A stretch of 64,000 nucleotides of DNA from an uncultured Bacilli bacterium (GCA_934096805.1 CAKOMW010000002.1:217104-281103); one strand, 5' to 3'. Shown: positions 44,006 to 52,784, numbered from the stretch's first letter. Program-made: numbers and translations. The notes: generated by a model not told the origin, from the letters alone.

Positions 44006-45877
44006 TTAATTATTCAATCTCTGTTTTAAAGTATCAACAGTAGAAAAACCATTTATCTTAATTCTTGGAATTTCAAACTGTTTAGAGTTCCTTGTCGCAT
44101 ATTCTAAACTACTGAACTTAAATCCCAAACGATAACCATTTTCTTTTACTTTATCAGTTAAATCCTTTGTATAAGATCCATAAGGATATGCTATATACTT
44201 AAAACCATATTTTTTATTTTTATCAAAATCATTTTGAATTTCTTTTTTTGTCATATTTTTTATTCTGAAACCATCTTTTTCTCTATAATGAAAATTATAA
44301 CTATGACTTTGTAATTCAAATTTAGGATATTCTATTTTCATTTTATTCATGATATCTTTTGTTAAAAATGTTCTTTTAGTGTGGGTAACATCATATTTAT
44401 AGTTTTTTTCTGTTCTACTGCCTACAACGAACGAAGTAGCATAAAAGTTATATTTTTTAAGAATAGGCATTACTAGATAATAATCTTCAGCATTACCATC
44501 ATCAAAAGTTATAACTACAGATTTTTTAGGTAACCAACATTTACCCTTATACCAGCAATAGAATTTATCCATACTAACAGGATTATAATTATTATCATAA
44601 AGATATTTTATTTGTTTTTCAAAAATAGTTACTCCAGCTGTCCATTCATCATTTTTTAAATGTTTATTTTTATAATCATCAGAAACTATTCTATGCCAAG
44701 TTAAAATTGGTATTTTAGTAGCACCTTTTTTTTCATCATTAATTAGATACTTGCCATATTTTGTATTACTAGAACATATATAGCCTGTTTTCTCATTAAT
44801 ATATATTTTAAAGTACCCCTCACTACAACCATATCCTTTTGTTTTATCTTTGTTTTGCAAAACAACTTTTGTATTACTTTTTATATTAGAAATTTTTTTC
44901 TTAGAACTATCTGATGTAGCAAATATTGTTATATTTTTATCGGTTCTTGTAGTCCAATTAGATAACGAAACATAATTGCTACATATATAGCCTATTTTAT
45001 TATTAGCTCTTATTTTAAAATAACCTTTACTACAATTTGCACCATAATATTTTTTTCTTGATAAAAGAGCAATATCTTCTCCATATTTAAAAGTTGTAAT
45101 TATTGGAGAAGTATTATTTTTTTTTATTCTAGCTGGTGAAGAGTTAACTTTTAAAACTCCAATCTGATTAGTCTTTGCTACATATTTAGAGCATATATAT
45201 TTAGTAGTATTTTTATAATTCACCTTATAATACCCTTCTTTACATCCAACACCTTTTACTTTATTTTTAAATTGCATAGATAAACCAGTACCATAATTTA
45301 TATATTTATAATTCTTTTTAGACTTAGGATTACTTTTTAAATAGGCTCCTCCTCTTGATGATACAATAAGAGTACTACTATTATTACAATCTCTTGTATT
45401 ATTAGCGCATACATATTTATTATGACCATTTATAGTTATTTTATAGTATCCTGCCGAACAACCTTTAGCTTTAGTCCTTTTTCCAGTTTTCATAGAAACA
45501 TTTTTATAAGCATTTATTTTAGTATAATTTTTATATTTGTTACTTGGACCATTCTTTACTGGGGTATTTTTTTTCTTTACAAGAACACTAATATTAGAAT
45601 TACTAATATAATTAGAACATATATATCCAGTTTTATTTTCATGTTTTACAAAATACCAACCTTTACTACAATTTTGATTATCTGTTTTTAATGTGTTTTC
45701 TACTAGAACCATATCATTATATTTAACCTTTTCTATTGTTTTATAGCTTGTACCTGGTCCTGTTCTTAAATTAAGACCATTTGTATTAGTCACTCTATAA
45801 TAAGTCAAAGCATTAGCATCTACAATAAAAAATGCAAACGAAATAAATAATAAAAATATAAAACTTCTAAACTTCAT
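44006..45877 (-). CDS. Secreted SH3-repeat polysaccharide deacetylase
   Basis: The 623 residues begin with a signal peptide (to about residue 23). About six bacterial SH3-like repeats follow (about 25-395). They are marked by 'NLRTGPGTSYKTI' and by repeated 'C-S-x-G-Y-x-K-I' and 'GYICSNY' pairs, each with two cysteines that could form a disulfide. The NodB deacetylase domain (about 400-620) has 'KSVVITFDDGNAEDY' and the metal-binding 'ELQSHSYNFH'. It likely removes acetyl groups from peptidoglycan or a surface glycan, and the SH3 repeats tether it to the wall. Confidence 0.85.
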   Translation of the reverse strand: MKFRSFIFLLFISFAFFIVDANALTYYRVTNTNGLNLRTGPGTSYKTIEKVKYNDMVLVENTLKTDNQNCSKGWYFVKHENKTGYICSNYISNSNISVLVKKKNTPVKNGPSNKYKNYTKINAYKNVSMKTGKRTKAKGCSAGYYKITINGHNKYVCANNTRDCNNSSTLIVSSRGGAYLKSNPKSKKNYKYINYGTGLSMQFKNKVKGVGCKEGYYKVNYKNTTKYICSKYVAKTNQIGVLKVNSSPARIKKNNTSPIITTFKYGEDIALLSRKKYYGANCSKGYFKIRANNKIGYICSNYVSLSNWTTRTDKNITIFATSDSSKKKISNIKSNTKVVLQNKDKTKGYGCSEGYFKIYINEKTGYICSSNTKYGKYLINDEKKGATKIPILTWHRIVSDDYKNKHLKNDEWTAGVTIFEKQIKYLYDNNYNPVSMDKFYCWYKGKCWLPKKSVVITFDDGNAEDYYLVMPILKKYNFYATSFVVGSRTEKNYKYDVTHTKRTFLTKDIMNKMKIEYPKFELQSHSYNFHYREKDGFRIKNMTKKEIQNDFDKNKKYGFKYIAYPYGSYTKDLTDKVKENGYRLGFKFSSLEYATRNSKQFEIPRIKINGFSTVDTLKQRLNN

Positions 45878-45987
45878 ATTACTCCTCCAAATAAAAATAT
45901 ACCCTCTGTCATTAATATTATATCATTTTTATTTTTTAATAGCACTACTTTTTTTGTTTTTTTATTTTAAAATTGCTTCTTCAAATC

Positions 45988-46018
45988 AAAAGAAAGCAAA
46001 TTAATCTTCGCTTTCTTT
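45988..46018. terminator. Terminator after rbfA
   Basis: AGAAAGC (45991-45997) pairs with GCTTTCT (46010-46016); T-rich on both sides. It overlaps the rbfA stop and ends the rimP-rbfA operon. Confidence 0.75.
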
Positions 46019-46351
46019 TTCCTTAATCTCTTTAATTTTTTCTTCTATTCTATCTCCATATTCTATTGAATTATCATAGTGGAAACTTAGTTGAGGCATT
46101 TTTCTTATTTCAACTCTTTTTGCAAGTTCTAATTCAATAAAATCTGCTGCCTTATTGAGAGCTTTTATTGTTTCTTCTTTAAACTCAGGTTTTAATGTTG
46201 TAAAGTACACCTTAGCATATGACAAATCATTAGTAACATCACAACCTGTTAAAGTAACAAACTTTATATGCGGATCTTTTACCTCTTCCATAATAATATA
46301 GCTTATTTCTTTAGTGAAATTGCTACCTATTCTCTTAGTTCTTATACTCAT
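46001..46351 (-). CDS. rbfA: Ribosome-binding factor A
   Basis: The 116-residue protein has the KH-like fold: 'RTKRIGSNFTKEISYIIMEE', 'VTLTGCDVTNDLSYAKVYFT', 'IRKMPQLSFHYDNSIEYGDR'. It acts in late 30S maturation (16S 5' helix). It overlaps infB by four bases. Confidence 0.96.
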   Translation of the reverse strand: MSIRTKRIGSNFTKEISYIIMEEVKDPHIKFVTLTGCDVTNDLSYAKVYFTTLKPEFKEETIKALNKAADFIELELAKRVEIRKMPQLSFHYDNSIEYGDRIEEKIKEIKEKESED

Positions 46352-48459
46352 CTCTTAATCTCCTCAATTACATAAGCTTCAATTACATCATTTTCTTTTA
46401 TATCACTAAAGTTTTCAATTGTTATACCACACTCTACACCTTTTTTTACTTCATTTGCTTTATCTTTTCCTCTTTGTAATGTTCCAATATTACCATCATA
46501 TACTACTATGCCATCTCTTATTACCCTTGCTTTAGAATTTTGCTTTATAATACCATCTTGTACATAGCAACCTGCAATTGTTCCTACTTTTGAGAATTTA
46601 AATAATTGTCTTACTTCAGCAGTACCAATTACTTTTTCTTCATATTCTGGGTCTAGCATACCTAGCATAGCGTCTTCTAGTTCTTCAATTATTTTATAGA
46701 TTACATTGTGTAGCCTAATATCAGCATTATATTCTTTAGCTATTTCTAATATTTTATTACTTGGTCTTACATTGAATCCAATTATAATAGCATTTGAAGC
46801 ATTAGCAAGAACGATATCACTTTCAGTAATAGTACCAATACCACTTCTTATAACATCTACTGTTACACCTTCAACATTTATCTTTGAAAGTGACTGTTTT
46901 ATAGCTTCTTCTGAACCTTTTACATCTGTTTTTAATACAATGTTAATGCTTTTGGCGCCCTCTTTTACTTTATTAAATAAATCTTCAAGAGTCATTCCAG
47001 AACGATTAGTATTAGCTTCTTTACTTCTTAGTTTTCTTTCTTCTGCTATTTTTTTTGCTTCTTTTTCAGTTTCAAAAGCCATAAAACGATCTCCTGCAAC
47101 TGGTGGTTCATTAAGACCAGTTATTTCAACTGGAGTTGATGGAAGTGCCTCGATGATATCTTCGCCTTTATCGTTTTTAAGAGTTCTAATTTTTCCATAT
47201 ACATTTCCTACAACAACCGGATCACCAAGACGTAAAGTACCATTTTGTATTAAAATAGTTGTTATAGAACCAACATTTTTATCAAGTCTTGATTCTATTA
47301 CAGAACCAGTAGCATATCTATTAGGATTAGCTTTTAATTCGTTCATATCCGCGATTAAAAGAACATTTTCTAATAACTCATTTATTCCCATTTTAGTCTT
47401 AGCACTTATTCTGTTTACTAAAATGTCTCCTCCCCATTCTTCTGGGGTAAGACCACATTCTGATAACTCTTGTAAAACTCTATCAGGATTAGCATTTGGT
47501 AAATCCATTTTATTTATCGCTACAATAATTGGTACTTTAGCAGCTTTAGCATGATCAATAGCTTCTCTTGTTTGAGGCTTAACACCATCTTCAGCCGAAA
47601 CAATTATTATTACAATATCTGTTACACTAGCACCACGAGCTCTCATTTGAGTAAAAGCTTCATGACCGGGTGTATCAATAAATGTAATTAGTCTATCATT
47701 TATCTTTACTTGATAAGCTCCAATATGTTGAGTAATACCTCCAGCTTCTCCTTCCACAACATTAGCATTTCTAATAGCATCCAAAAGAGAAGTTTTTCCG
47801 TGGTCAACATGTCCCATTATAGTTACAACCGGAGGACGAACAGTTAAATCTTCATCTTTGTCTACTATTTCATACTCTTCAAAATTCGCAATATCTCTCG
47901 TTTCTTCCTTTTTTAATTCTTTTCCATAATCTAGCACTATAACTTCAGCAGTAGAAAAATCCAAACTTTGATTAAGAGTAGTTAAAACCCCCAAATCAAA
48001 TAACTTTTTTACAAGTTCTGATGGAGAAACTTCTAAAGCATCTGCTAATTCCTTAACAGTCATATTATTTTTATAAAGAATATCTTTACTTGAAGTATTA
48101 TCATTACTTACTAACTTTTCTTTATGTTTATAAATATTTTTTTTAGCCTTTAAATACTTGGAATTATCCTTTTTCTTTATTATTGTATCCTTCTTTTTCA
48201 TCTTAACAACTGAATCATCCTGAGTTGTCTCAATTCTTAAGTCCTTTTCTAATTCATCATCATCAAGTATTTCCTCATCATCTTCATAAACTTCATTTTC
48301 TACATCATCATTTGATATTTCATTGTCCAAAAGAATAATGTCATCTTCATTTAACATATCAGTATCTGTTGTACAATTAATATCAAGTTTTTTACATAGA
48401 TTTAGTATTTCCTCAACACTTTTATTTACATCGCTTGCATATTCTAAAACATTCATCAT
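46348..48459 (-). CDS. infB: Translation initiation factor IF-2
   Basis: I start at the ATG at 48459, after GAGGTGATAAAA. About 703 residues. An N-terminal acidic region (about 40-80) is followed by an IF2_N domain. The GTPase has 'VTIMGHVDHGKTSLLDAIR', 'DTPGHEAF' and 'NKMD'. Then come domains II, III and the fMet-tRNA-binding C2. It brings initiator tRNA to the 30S subunit. It lacks a long N-terminal extension. Confidence 0.97.
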   Translation of the reverse strand: MMNVLEYASDVNKSVEEILNLCKKLDINCTTDTDMLNEDDIILLDNEISNDDVENEVYEDDEEILDDDELEKDLRIETTQDDSVVKMKKKDTIIKKKDNSKYLKAKKNIYKHKEKLVSNDNTSSKDILYKNNMTVKELADALEVSPSELVKKLFDLGVLTTLNQSLDFSTAEVIVLDYGKELKKEETRDIANFEEYEIVDKDEDLTVRPPVVTIMGHVDHGKTSLLDAIRNANVVEGEAGGITQHIGAYQVKINDRLITFIDTPGHEAFTQMRARGASVTDIVIIIVSAEDGVKPQTREAIDHAKAAKVPIIVAINKMDLPNANPDRVLQELSECGLTPEEWGGDILVNRISAKTKMGINELLENVLLIADMNELKANPNRYATGSVIESRLDKNVGSITTILIQNGTLRLGDPVVVGNVYGKIRTLKNDKGEDIIEALPSTPVEITGLNEPPVAGDRFMAFETEKEAKKIAEERKLRSKEANTNRSGMTLEDLFNKVKEGAKSINIVLKTDVKGSEEAIKQSLSKINVEGVTVDVIRSGIGTITESDIVLANASNAIIIGFNVRPSNKILEIAKEYNADIRLHNVIYKIIEELEDAMLGMLDPEYEEKVIGTAEVRQLFKFSKVGTIAGCYVQDGIIKQNSKARVIRDGIVVYDGNIGTLQRGKDKANEVKKGVECGITIENFSDIKENDVIEAYVIEEIKR

Positions 48460-48514
48460 TTTTATCACCTCATCTATTTATATTTTTTAATGGGTTACAT
48501 TAAAGATAAGCTTT

Positions 48515-48910
48515 TTATTTTCTTACCCTACTAAGATTTTCTATTTTAGAGAACTCATATGCTACCCTTAATTTATCTTTTTTTATTGGAATGCCATACA
48601 CTTTACATTCCGAAAGAAAGCTTACTTTCTCCCTAAATCTCATTAAAGTCTCTTTACTATCACATTTATTAATTATCTCTAAATCGTTATTTACTAATAT
48701 TGCTAATATCGTATCCTCATCATATTTATGATTAATCATTACTTTTTCAATAGATTGTGTATCAAAATCAGGAACATATTTAACATAATTATAATTATTT
48801 TCAATACTGTCAGTATCTATAAAAACATTTAATCTTTGATAATGATTCATCTTTAATTTTTTTGTTTTTAAATTATAATTATGAACTTTAACATTTTCTA
48901 TTCTTTTCAT
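48515..48910 (-). CDS. Unknown protein in the ylxQ position
   Basis: The 131 residues lie between ylxR and infB, where Bacilli usually carry ylxQ (L7Ae-like). The sequence ('NHYQRLNVFIDTDSIENNYN', 'TQSIEKVMINHKYDEDTILA') shows no L7Ae kink-turn signature. It is a basic, soluble protein of unknown family, one base after ylxR. It may replace YlxQ or be an unrelated insertion in the operon. Confidence 0.55.
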   Translation of the reverse strand: MKRIENVKVHNYNLKTKKLKMNHYQRLNVFIDTDSIENNYNYVKYVPDFDTQSIEKVMINHKYDEDTILAILVNNDLEIINKCDSKETLMRFREKVSFLSECKVYGIPIKKDKLRVAYEFSKIENLSRVRK

Positions 48911-48911
48911 A

Positions 48912-49175
48912 TCACGAATTAATAATAGATATTAGTTCATCATAAATGCAATCAGGTATTTTAATTTCCAAATGTTTTTCTAACTTTTTTGAGACTTTAG
49001 CTTTTTCTACAACAGAAATATCCTTTTTTAAATACGCACCTCTTCCATTGGCTTTTCCCGTTATATCAACAATTACTTCAGCTTCTGGAGTTCTAACTAC
49101 TCTGATTAATTCCTTTTTAGGATATTTTTCATGAGTTATGACACATGTACGCATTGGGATTTTTTTCATTTTCAT
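48912..49175 (-). CDS. ylxR: YlxR/RnpM RNA-binding protein
   Basis: The 87 residues have 'PMRTCVITHEKYPKKELIRV' and 'GKANGRGAYLKKD', the family signature. In B. subtilis the protein (RnpM) binds RNase P RNA. It lies between nusA and infB in the standard order, with a two-base gap to nusA. Confidence 0.92.
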   Translation of the reverse strand: MKMKKIPMRTCVITHEKYPKKELIRVVRTPEAEVIVDITGKANGRGAYLKKDISVVEKAKVSKKLEKHLEIKIPDCIYDELISIINS

Positions 49176-49177
49176 GA

Positions 49178-50248
49178 CTATTCACCTACTTTAATACTTA
49201 TGCCCATTTCTTTTACTTGTTCACTATTTTTTACATCAATCCTATACTTAGTAAGACGAGATGCTAATTTTACATTTTGTCCTTTCTTTCCAAGTGCAAG
49301 TGAGAAATCATCTCCATCTGCGATTGCTAAAGCTTCTTGTTTCTTAGGATCTAAAATATAAACAGATATATTTTTAGCGGGACTTAAAGCATTTTTAATA
49401 AATTCTTCTTTGTCATTAGAATACTTTATAATATCTAGTTTTTCATTCCCTAACTCTTTAATAATTCTAGAAATTCTAGAACCCTTTTCACCAATACAGC
49501 ATCCAATAGGATCAATATTTGCATATTCTGAATATACTGCTACCTTACTACGAGAACCAGGATCTCTAGCAACACCATAAATCATTACAGAACCATCTGC
49601 AAGTTCTGGTATTTCTAATTCGAATAATCTTTTTACAAAGTTATAATGTTTTCTAGATAATAAAATTATTGTTCCCTTAGGATTACTATTTACCTTAGTA
49701 ACATAACATTTTATAGTAGAACCCATTTCTATTTTTTCATCACCAATTAATTCACTCTTAGGAAGAATACCATTAGTTCTACCTAAATCTATATAATAGT
49801 TTCTTTCATCCTCAAGTGATACTATACCAGAAATTAATTCTCCTTCTTTACTTTCAAACTCTTCAATTAAACTATTTCTTTCAGCTTCTCTTATCTTTTG
49901 CACTACAACTTGTTTAGCAGTGGAAGCAGCAACACGGCCAAAATTATCAGGTGTAACTTCTGTATCAAATGTATCGCCAATTTCTTTGGTCTTATCTCTT
50001 TTTCTAGCATCTTCCAAAGATATTTCTGTTTCTGGATCCAAAACTTCCTCCACTACTGTTATATAAGAATATATTTTTATATCCCCAGTATCTCTATTAA
50101 TTATTACTTTAGCATTTGTCTTGGAATCAAAATTTTTCTTATAAGCCGATAAAAGAGCCAATTCCATAGCTTCAAAAATAATATCACGGTCTATGTGTTT
50201 TTCTTTTTCTAACAAATCAACTGCTTTTAAAAACTCATCACCTTTCAC
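49178..50248 (-). CDS. nusA: Transcription factor NusA
   Basis: The start is the GTG at 50248 (VKGDEFLKAVDLL), eight bases after GGAGG; the longer in-frame start overlaps rimP. About 356 residues: an RNA-polymerase-binding N-terminus, S1 ('LISGIVSLEDERNYYIDLGR'), KH1 and KH2 ('IGCCIGEKGSRISRIIKELG', 'FSLALGKKGQNVKLASRLT'). It modulates pausing, termination and antitermination. It lacks acidic C-terminal repeats, as in other Firmicutes. Confidence 0.96.
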   Translation of the reverse strand: MKGDEFLKAVDLLEKEKHIDRDIIFEAMELALLSAYKKNFDSKTNAKVIINRDTGDIKIYSYITVVEEVLDPETEISLEDARKRDKTKEIGDTFDTEVTPDNFGRVAASTAKQVVVQKIREAERNSLIEEFESKEGELISGIVSLEDERNYYIDLGRTNGILPKSELIGDEKIEMGSTIKCYVTKVNSNPKGTIILLSRKHYNFVKRLFELEIPELADGSVMIYGVARDPGSRSKVAVYSEYANIDPIGCCIGEKGSRISRIIKELGNEKLDIIKYSNDKEEFIKNALSPAKNISVYILDPKKQEALAIADGDDFSLALGKKGQNVKLASRLTKYRIDVKNSEQVKEMGISIKVGE

Positions 50249-50249
50249 T

Positions 50250-50483
50250 TTAATTACCTCCTTTTTCTCTAGATGATACATCTAGTAAATACTTCTCTTT
50301 AATAAAGTCATATTCATCAAGTTTTTTTGATATTACCTTAGTAGCTGTAACTATTTTATCTATATCAAGAATTTCATCACTATCTAAAATAATATTCAAA
50401 GTCTTTTTTTGATACTTAATATCATAAACCCACATATTTAAGTCTTTTAGGGGTTCTTCTAAAACTTTTTTTATTTCTTCCAT
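50250..50483 (-). CDS. rimP: RimP, N-terminal domain only
   Basis: The start is the ATG at 50483, after GGAGGTATC; an upstream start would run through the leader hairpin. The 77 residues cover the RimP N-terminal domain ('DLNMWVYDIKYQKKTLNIIL', 'DIDKIVTATKVISKKLDEYD') and stop after 'YLLDVSSREKGGN'. The usual protein has about 150 residues, with 'LEVSSPGLDRPL' and a C-terminal SH3-like domain that contacts S12; both are missing. The stop codon overlaps the nusA ribosome site, so the truncation is old and settled. Operon position supports the name. Confidence 0.8.
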   Translation of the reverse strand: MEEIKKVLEEPLKDLNMWVYDIKYQKKTLNIILDSDEILDIDKIVTATKVISKKLDEYDFIKEKYLLDVSSREKGGN

Positions 50484-50501
50484 GATACCTCCAAAATGAA
50501 A

Positions 50502-50524
50502 CAAAAAGTGGGAGATTCCCACTT
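50502..50524 (-). promoter_or_regulatory. Leader hairpin / attenuator before rimP
   Basis: AAGTGGGA (50506-50513) and TCCCACTT (50517-50524) form a perfect 8-bp stem followed by TTTTTG on the reverse strand. It lies between the promoter and rimP and has terminator character, so it could attenuate the operon. Confidence 0.65.
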
Positions 50525-50536
50525 CGTTGTAAGTTT

Positions 50537-50564
50537 ATTATACCACATAATTTAATAATTGCAA
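50537..50564 (-). promoter_or_regulatory. Promoter of the rimP-nusA-infB operon
   Basis: Reverse strand TTGCAA (50559-50564), 16-base spacer, TATAAT (50537-50542) with an extended TGG before the -10. Confidence 0.75.
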
Positions 50565-50609
50565 GAGTTTTAAAAGAAAATACCATGAGAAGATATAGGT
50601 TAAAGAGGC

Positions 50610-52162
50610 TTAAGAGGCCTGAACACCAAGCGAAACGCGGAACGAGATGTTATCGTACGCAGAACCATAGTCGGAGCTGAAGTAGAAAGCCCCCGCGCTC
50701 GTACCATTATCGTAGATGCCCCCACGTATGAACCAAGGGCTGGACGAGTATGGAAAGAAGGCGTAATCTGAATACCACGAAGTATGAGAACTAGAATTTG
50801 GTGCCATTTCTTTTGTTGCATCTCCTAATCTTCCTCCTGTATATGTTGTATAACTGCTATTATATGTATATCTATCATAATACTTTGCTAATGGATATGT
50901 TGTTGTACTCCAGTTTGATGCATTTGATGCTTGAAACTGATTTGATGAATTTACTATGTTACCCATTGTATATTCATAGGAACCTCCACTCATATCATAC
51001 ACTCCATATACATTTCCAGTTGTACTTGCTTTTACTCCACTTTCTCCATTATATTTATTTTTATCTGTTGTACATGTTGTTAATGATTCACTTGCACTTA
51101 CTTCATCTGCTCCAATGCCTGTTGTAAATGTGCTACAGTTATTTATTGTTAGCTCTTCACATGTACCATTTGTACATCTTCCATATTTAGAGTGATATAA
51201 GTATGTTACTGCTCCCCATTCTGTATTCTTCATCATATGTATATCTATATTATTGTTATCTCCTGTTAACTCTCCATTCCAATTAAATGTTGTACTACTA
51301 CTTTGTGGAAAGCCATATACGTTATTTGCTTTCTCCATTTGTCTTGCATCTCTAAATTGGTATGATACTGCTTCATTTCTTAATGATTGGACATTTGGTT
51401 TTATTATTACTGTTGATTCTGTTGTTGCACTACTCTCAAACTTACCTACCCATAATCCTGTTAGTTCTGTATCTCCAAAGGTAAAGGATGGATGGGTATA
51501 TGTGCTTGTTCCTGCTTTTAAACTTCCATTTGTTGTATCAGTACATGTTTGTGATGTAGTTCCACTTCCTGATACATTATCAGTACACTTTATTGTGCCT
51601 GTGCTATTTGTTTCTTTTTCAAACCTTATCTTTATTTCTTGTGGTGTATTTGTATTTAAATACGTATATGTATACCTTGGTATCCATACCCACATTGTAT
51701 TTATATCATTCATATTTATTTCTGTGCCCTCTTTAGCATTTAGATAAGTGTTTCTATTTGTATCTGTAACAGTAACAGCATTTGCCCACATTTTATTATT
51801 ATAATCATACCATTTATATGTTTCATTTGTATTATTACTATTTGCTTTCTTCCAACTACTACTTGTATTATCATAGTATACAGGTATCATATTTTCTGTT
51901 AAAACTGGTGCATTTGCACCACTCCTATCAGGAACATTAACACTAAGTTTTAACACATTCTTAGACTCTACACTACTACTCCACTTTGCATATGAGGCAT
52001 TTGTAAGATTATAAGAGATTACTCCTGTTACTACAAGAAAAAGAATACCTACTAAACTTAATAGATATTTATTATAGTCGTTTATATCTTTAAATAAGGG
52101 GTTTTGTTTTATTTTATTACTAGTATTTTGCCCCCCCCCCCAGACGAATATTTGTTTTTCAT
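50610..52162 (-). CDS. Surface protein B: phase-variable, frame OFF (poly-G 11)
   Basis: From the ATG at 52162 (MKNKYSS) the frame meets a run of 11 G and then a stop ten codons later. With 9 or 12 G it would run uninterrupted to 50610, about 517 residues. After the tract the open frame reads QNTSNKIKQNPLFKDINDYN, a membrane helix 'YLLSLVGILFLVVTGVISYN', then an ectodomain with 'NTMWVWIPRYTYTYLN', 'LTGLWVGKFESSATTE', 'MSGGSYEYTMGN'. It ends 'PWFIRGGIYDNG...SFRVSLG', an FGE/C-type-lectin-like end. The N-terminal module equals that of A, and the ectodomain equals that of F. The last 150 bases are about half G+C, unlike the AT-rich rest. No other lesion is seen, so it is a switched-off gene rather than a dead one. 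Confidence 0.72.
52131..52141 (-). repeat. Poly-G tract of 11 in gene B (out of frame)
   Basis: The run follows ATG AAA AAC AAA TAT TCG TCT on the coding strand. A multiple of three G keeps the frame; 11 does not. Confidence 0.9.
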
Positions 52163-52240
52163 ATTGCTTATTAGGTGTTTATAAATAATGAATAAATTTT
52201 TGTAGTTACACCTGTCCTCCTCTTTAGTTTTCTTAACTTA

Positions 52241-52269
52241 ATTTTAATACAAAAAAATACTTTTTTCAA
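52241..52269 (-). promoter_or_regulatory. Promoter of surface gene B
   Basis: Reverse strand TTGAAA (52264-52269), 17-base spacer, TAAAAT (52241-52246). The leader has the same AGGTGT/ACACCT hairpin as gene A. Confidence 0.7.
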
Positions 52270-52295
52270 GTACCTTAATTTATTTTTATTTTTCG

Positions 52296-52324
52296 TTGAC
52301 ATACGAATGTATATTTACTATTAT
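52296..52324 (+). promoter_or_regulatory. Promoter of hydrophobic peptide 2 (cassette B)
   Basis: TTGACA (52296-52301), 17-base spacer, TATTAT (52319-52324). The -35 is a perfect consensus. Confidence 0.8.
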
Positions 52325-52423
52325 TGTTTTAGGAGGTAGCTAATTGTTGGTACTCCTCTGTTCTATGTTACTCCTAGGGGGTTCATAGAATGGTGGTGAT
52401 AATTATGTGGAAAGGTTTTAATT

Positions 52424-52486
52424 ATGTACAGTCTAATAGCATTTTGTGTTGTTTTATTGTTATTAATTATTGCAACAAAGCATTAA
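52424..52486 (+). CDS. Type I toxin-like hydrophobic peptide 2
   Basis: The frame encodes MYSLIAFCVVLLLLIIATKH, 20 residues, one membrane helix with a basic end, after an AAAGG site. A longer frame (MWKGFNYV...) overlaps the start and could couple translation, as mok does for hok. The mRNA leader segment CTCTGTTCTATGTT (52356-52369) is perfectly complementary to AACATAGAACAGAG (52543-52556) in the 3' untranslated region. Such a 5'-3' fold-back is a hallmark of hok- and AapA-type mRNAs. The homologous peptide in cassette A supports coding by conservation. Membrane toxicity is inferred only. Confidence 0.6.
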   Translation: MYSLIAFCVVLLLLIIATKH

Positions 52487-52489
52487 TTA

Positions 52490-52529
52490 AAGAGAAGTAC
52501 CAACTCAACTAAGAGTCGGTGCTTCTCTT
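52490..52529 (+). other. Hairpin after peptide 2
   Basis: AAGAGAAGTACC pairs with GGTGCTTCTCTT over 12 bp (one G-U). The copy in cassette A keeps the stem with different bases, so the structure is conserved. Confidence 0.6.
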
Positions 52530-52552
52530 CTTAAACAAATGCAACATAGAAC

Positions 52553-52592
52553 AGAGATAGTACTAACGTCCAGATTAGTATATCTCTTTTTT
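52553..52592 (+). terminator. Terminator of the peptide 2 transcript
   Basis: AGAGATAgTACTAA pairs with TTAGTATATCTCT (one bulge), followed by six T. The predicted mRNA is about 260 bases. Confidence 0.75.
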
Positions 52593-52699
52593 AGTATATT
52601 TTATTTTGTTCAAAATATACTACTTGTTCCTGACTAAATAATACCATATATTAATTTAAAATGCAATATTTTTAAAATTATTGTTTCATATGTAATTAA

Positions 52700-52784
52700 A
52701 ATAGCGACGTCTCTCTGATATAGAGAAACGTCGCTTCCCAAAAAACTAGGAAACCGACGTTCAAGGAACGTGCTTCTATATATA
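52700..52784 (-). ncRNA. Orphan antisense-RNA unit in cassette B
   Basis: It has the same promoter, first hairpin (with a mismatch: GAAAC opposite GCTTC) and final GCGACGT/ACGTCGC hairpin (52704-52734) as cassettes A and C, but no peptide 1 gene lies beyond it. It may be a solitary antitoxin that still acts in trans on A1 or C1, or a relic. Confidence 0.45.

Noticed and set aside
46706..47554. Plus-strand frame of 282 codons
   Set aside because: It lies antisense to infB; no ribosome site or family features; a codon-bias shadow.
51253..51747. Plus-strand frame of 164 codons antisense to surface gene B
   Set aside because: The parallel frame opposite gene F follows the same coding-strand pattern; it is a shadow of the repeated ectodomain.
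50610..51956. Gene B starting at an internal methionine (MLKLSVNVPD)
   Set aside because: It would lack a membrane helix and ribosome site; the open frame continues upstream to the poly-G tract.
52402..52512. Overlapping 35-codon frame starting MWKGFNYVQ in cassette B as the true peptide
   Set aside because: In cassette A the same frame stops after eight codons, while the MY(S/N)LIAFCVV frame is conserved.
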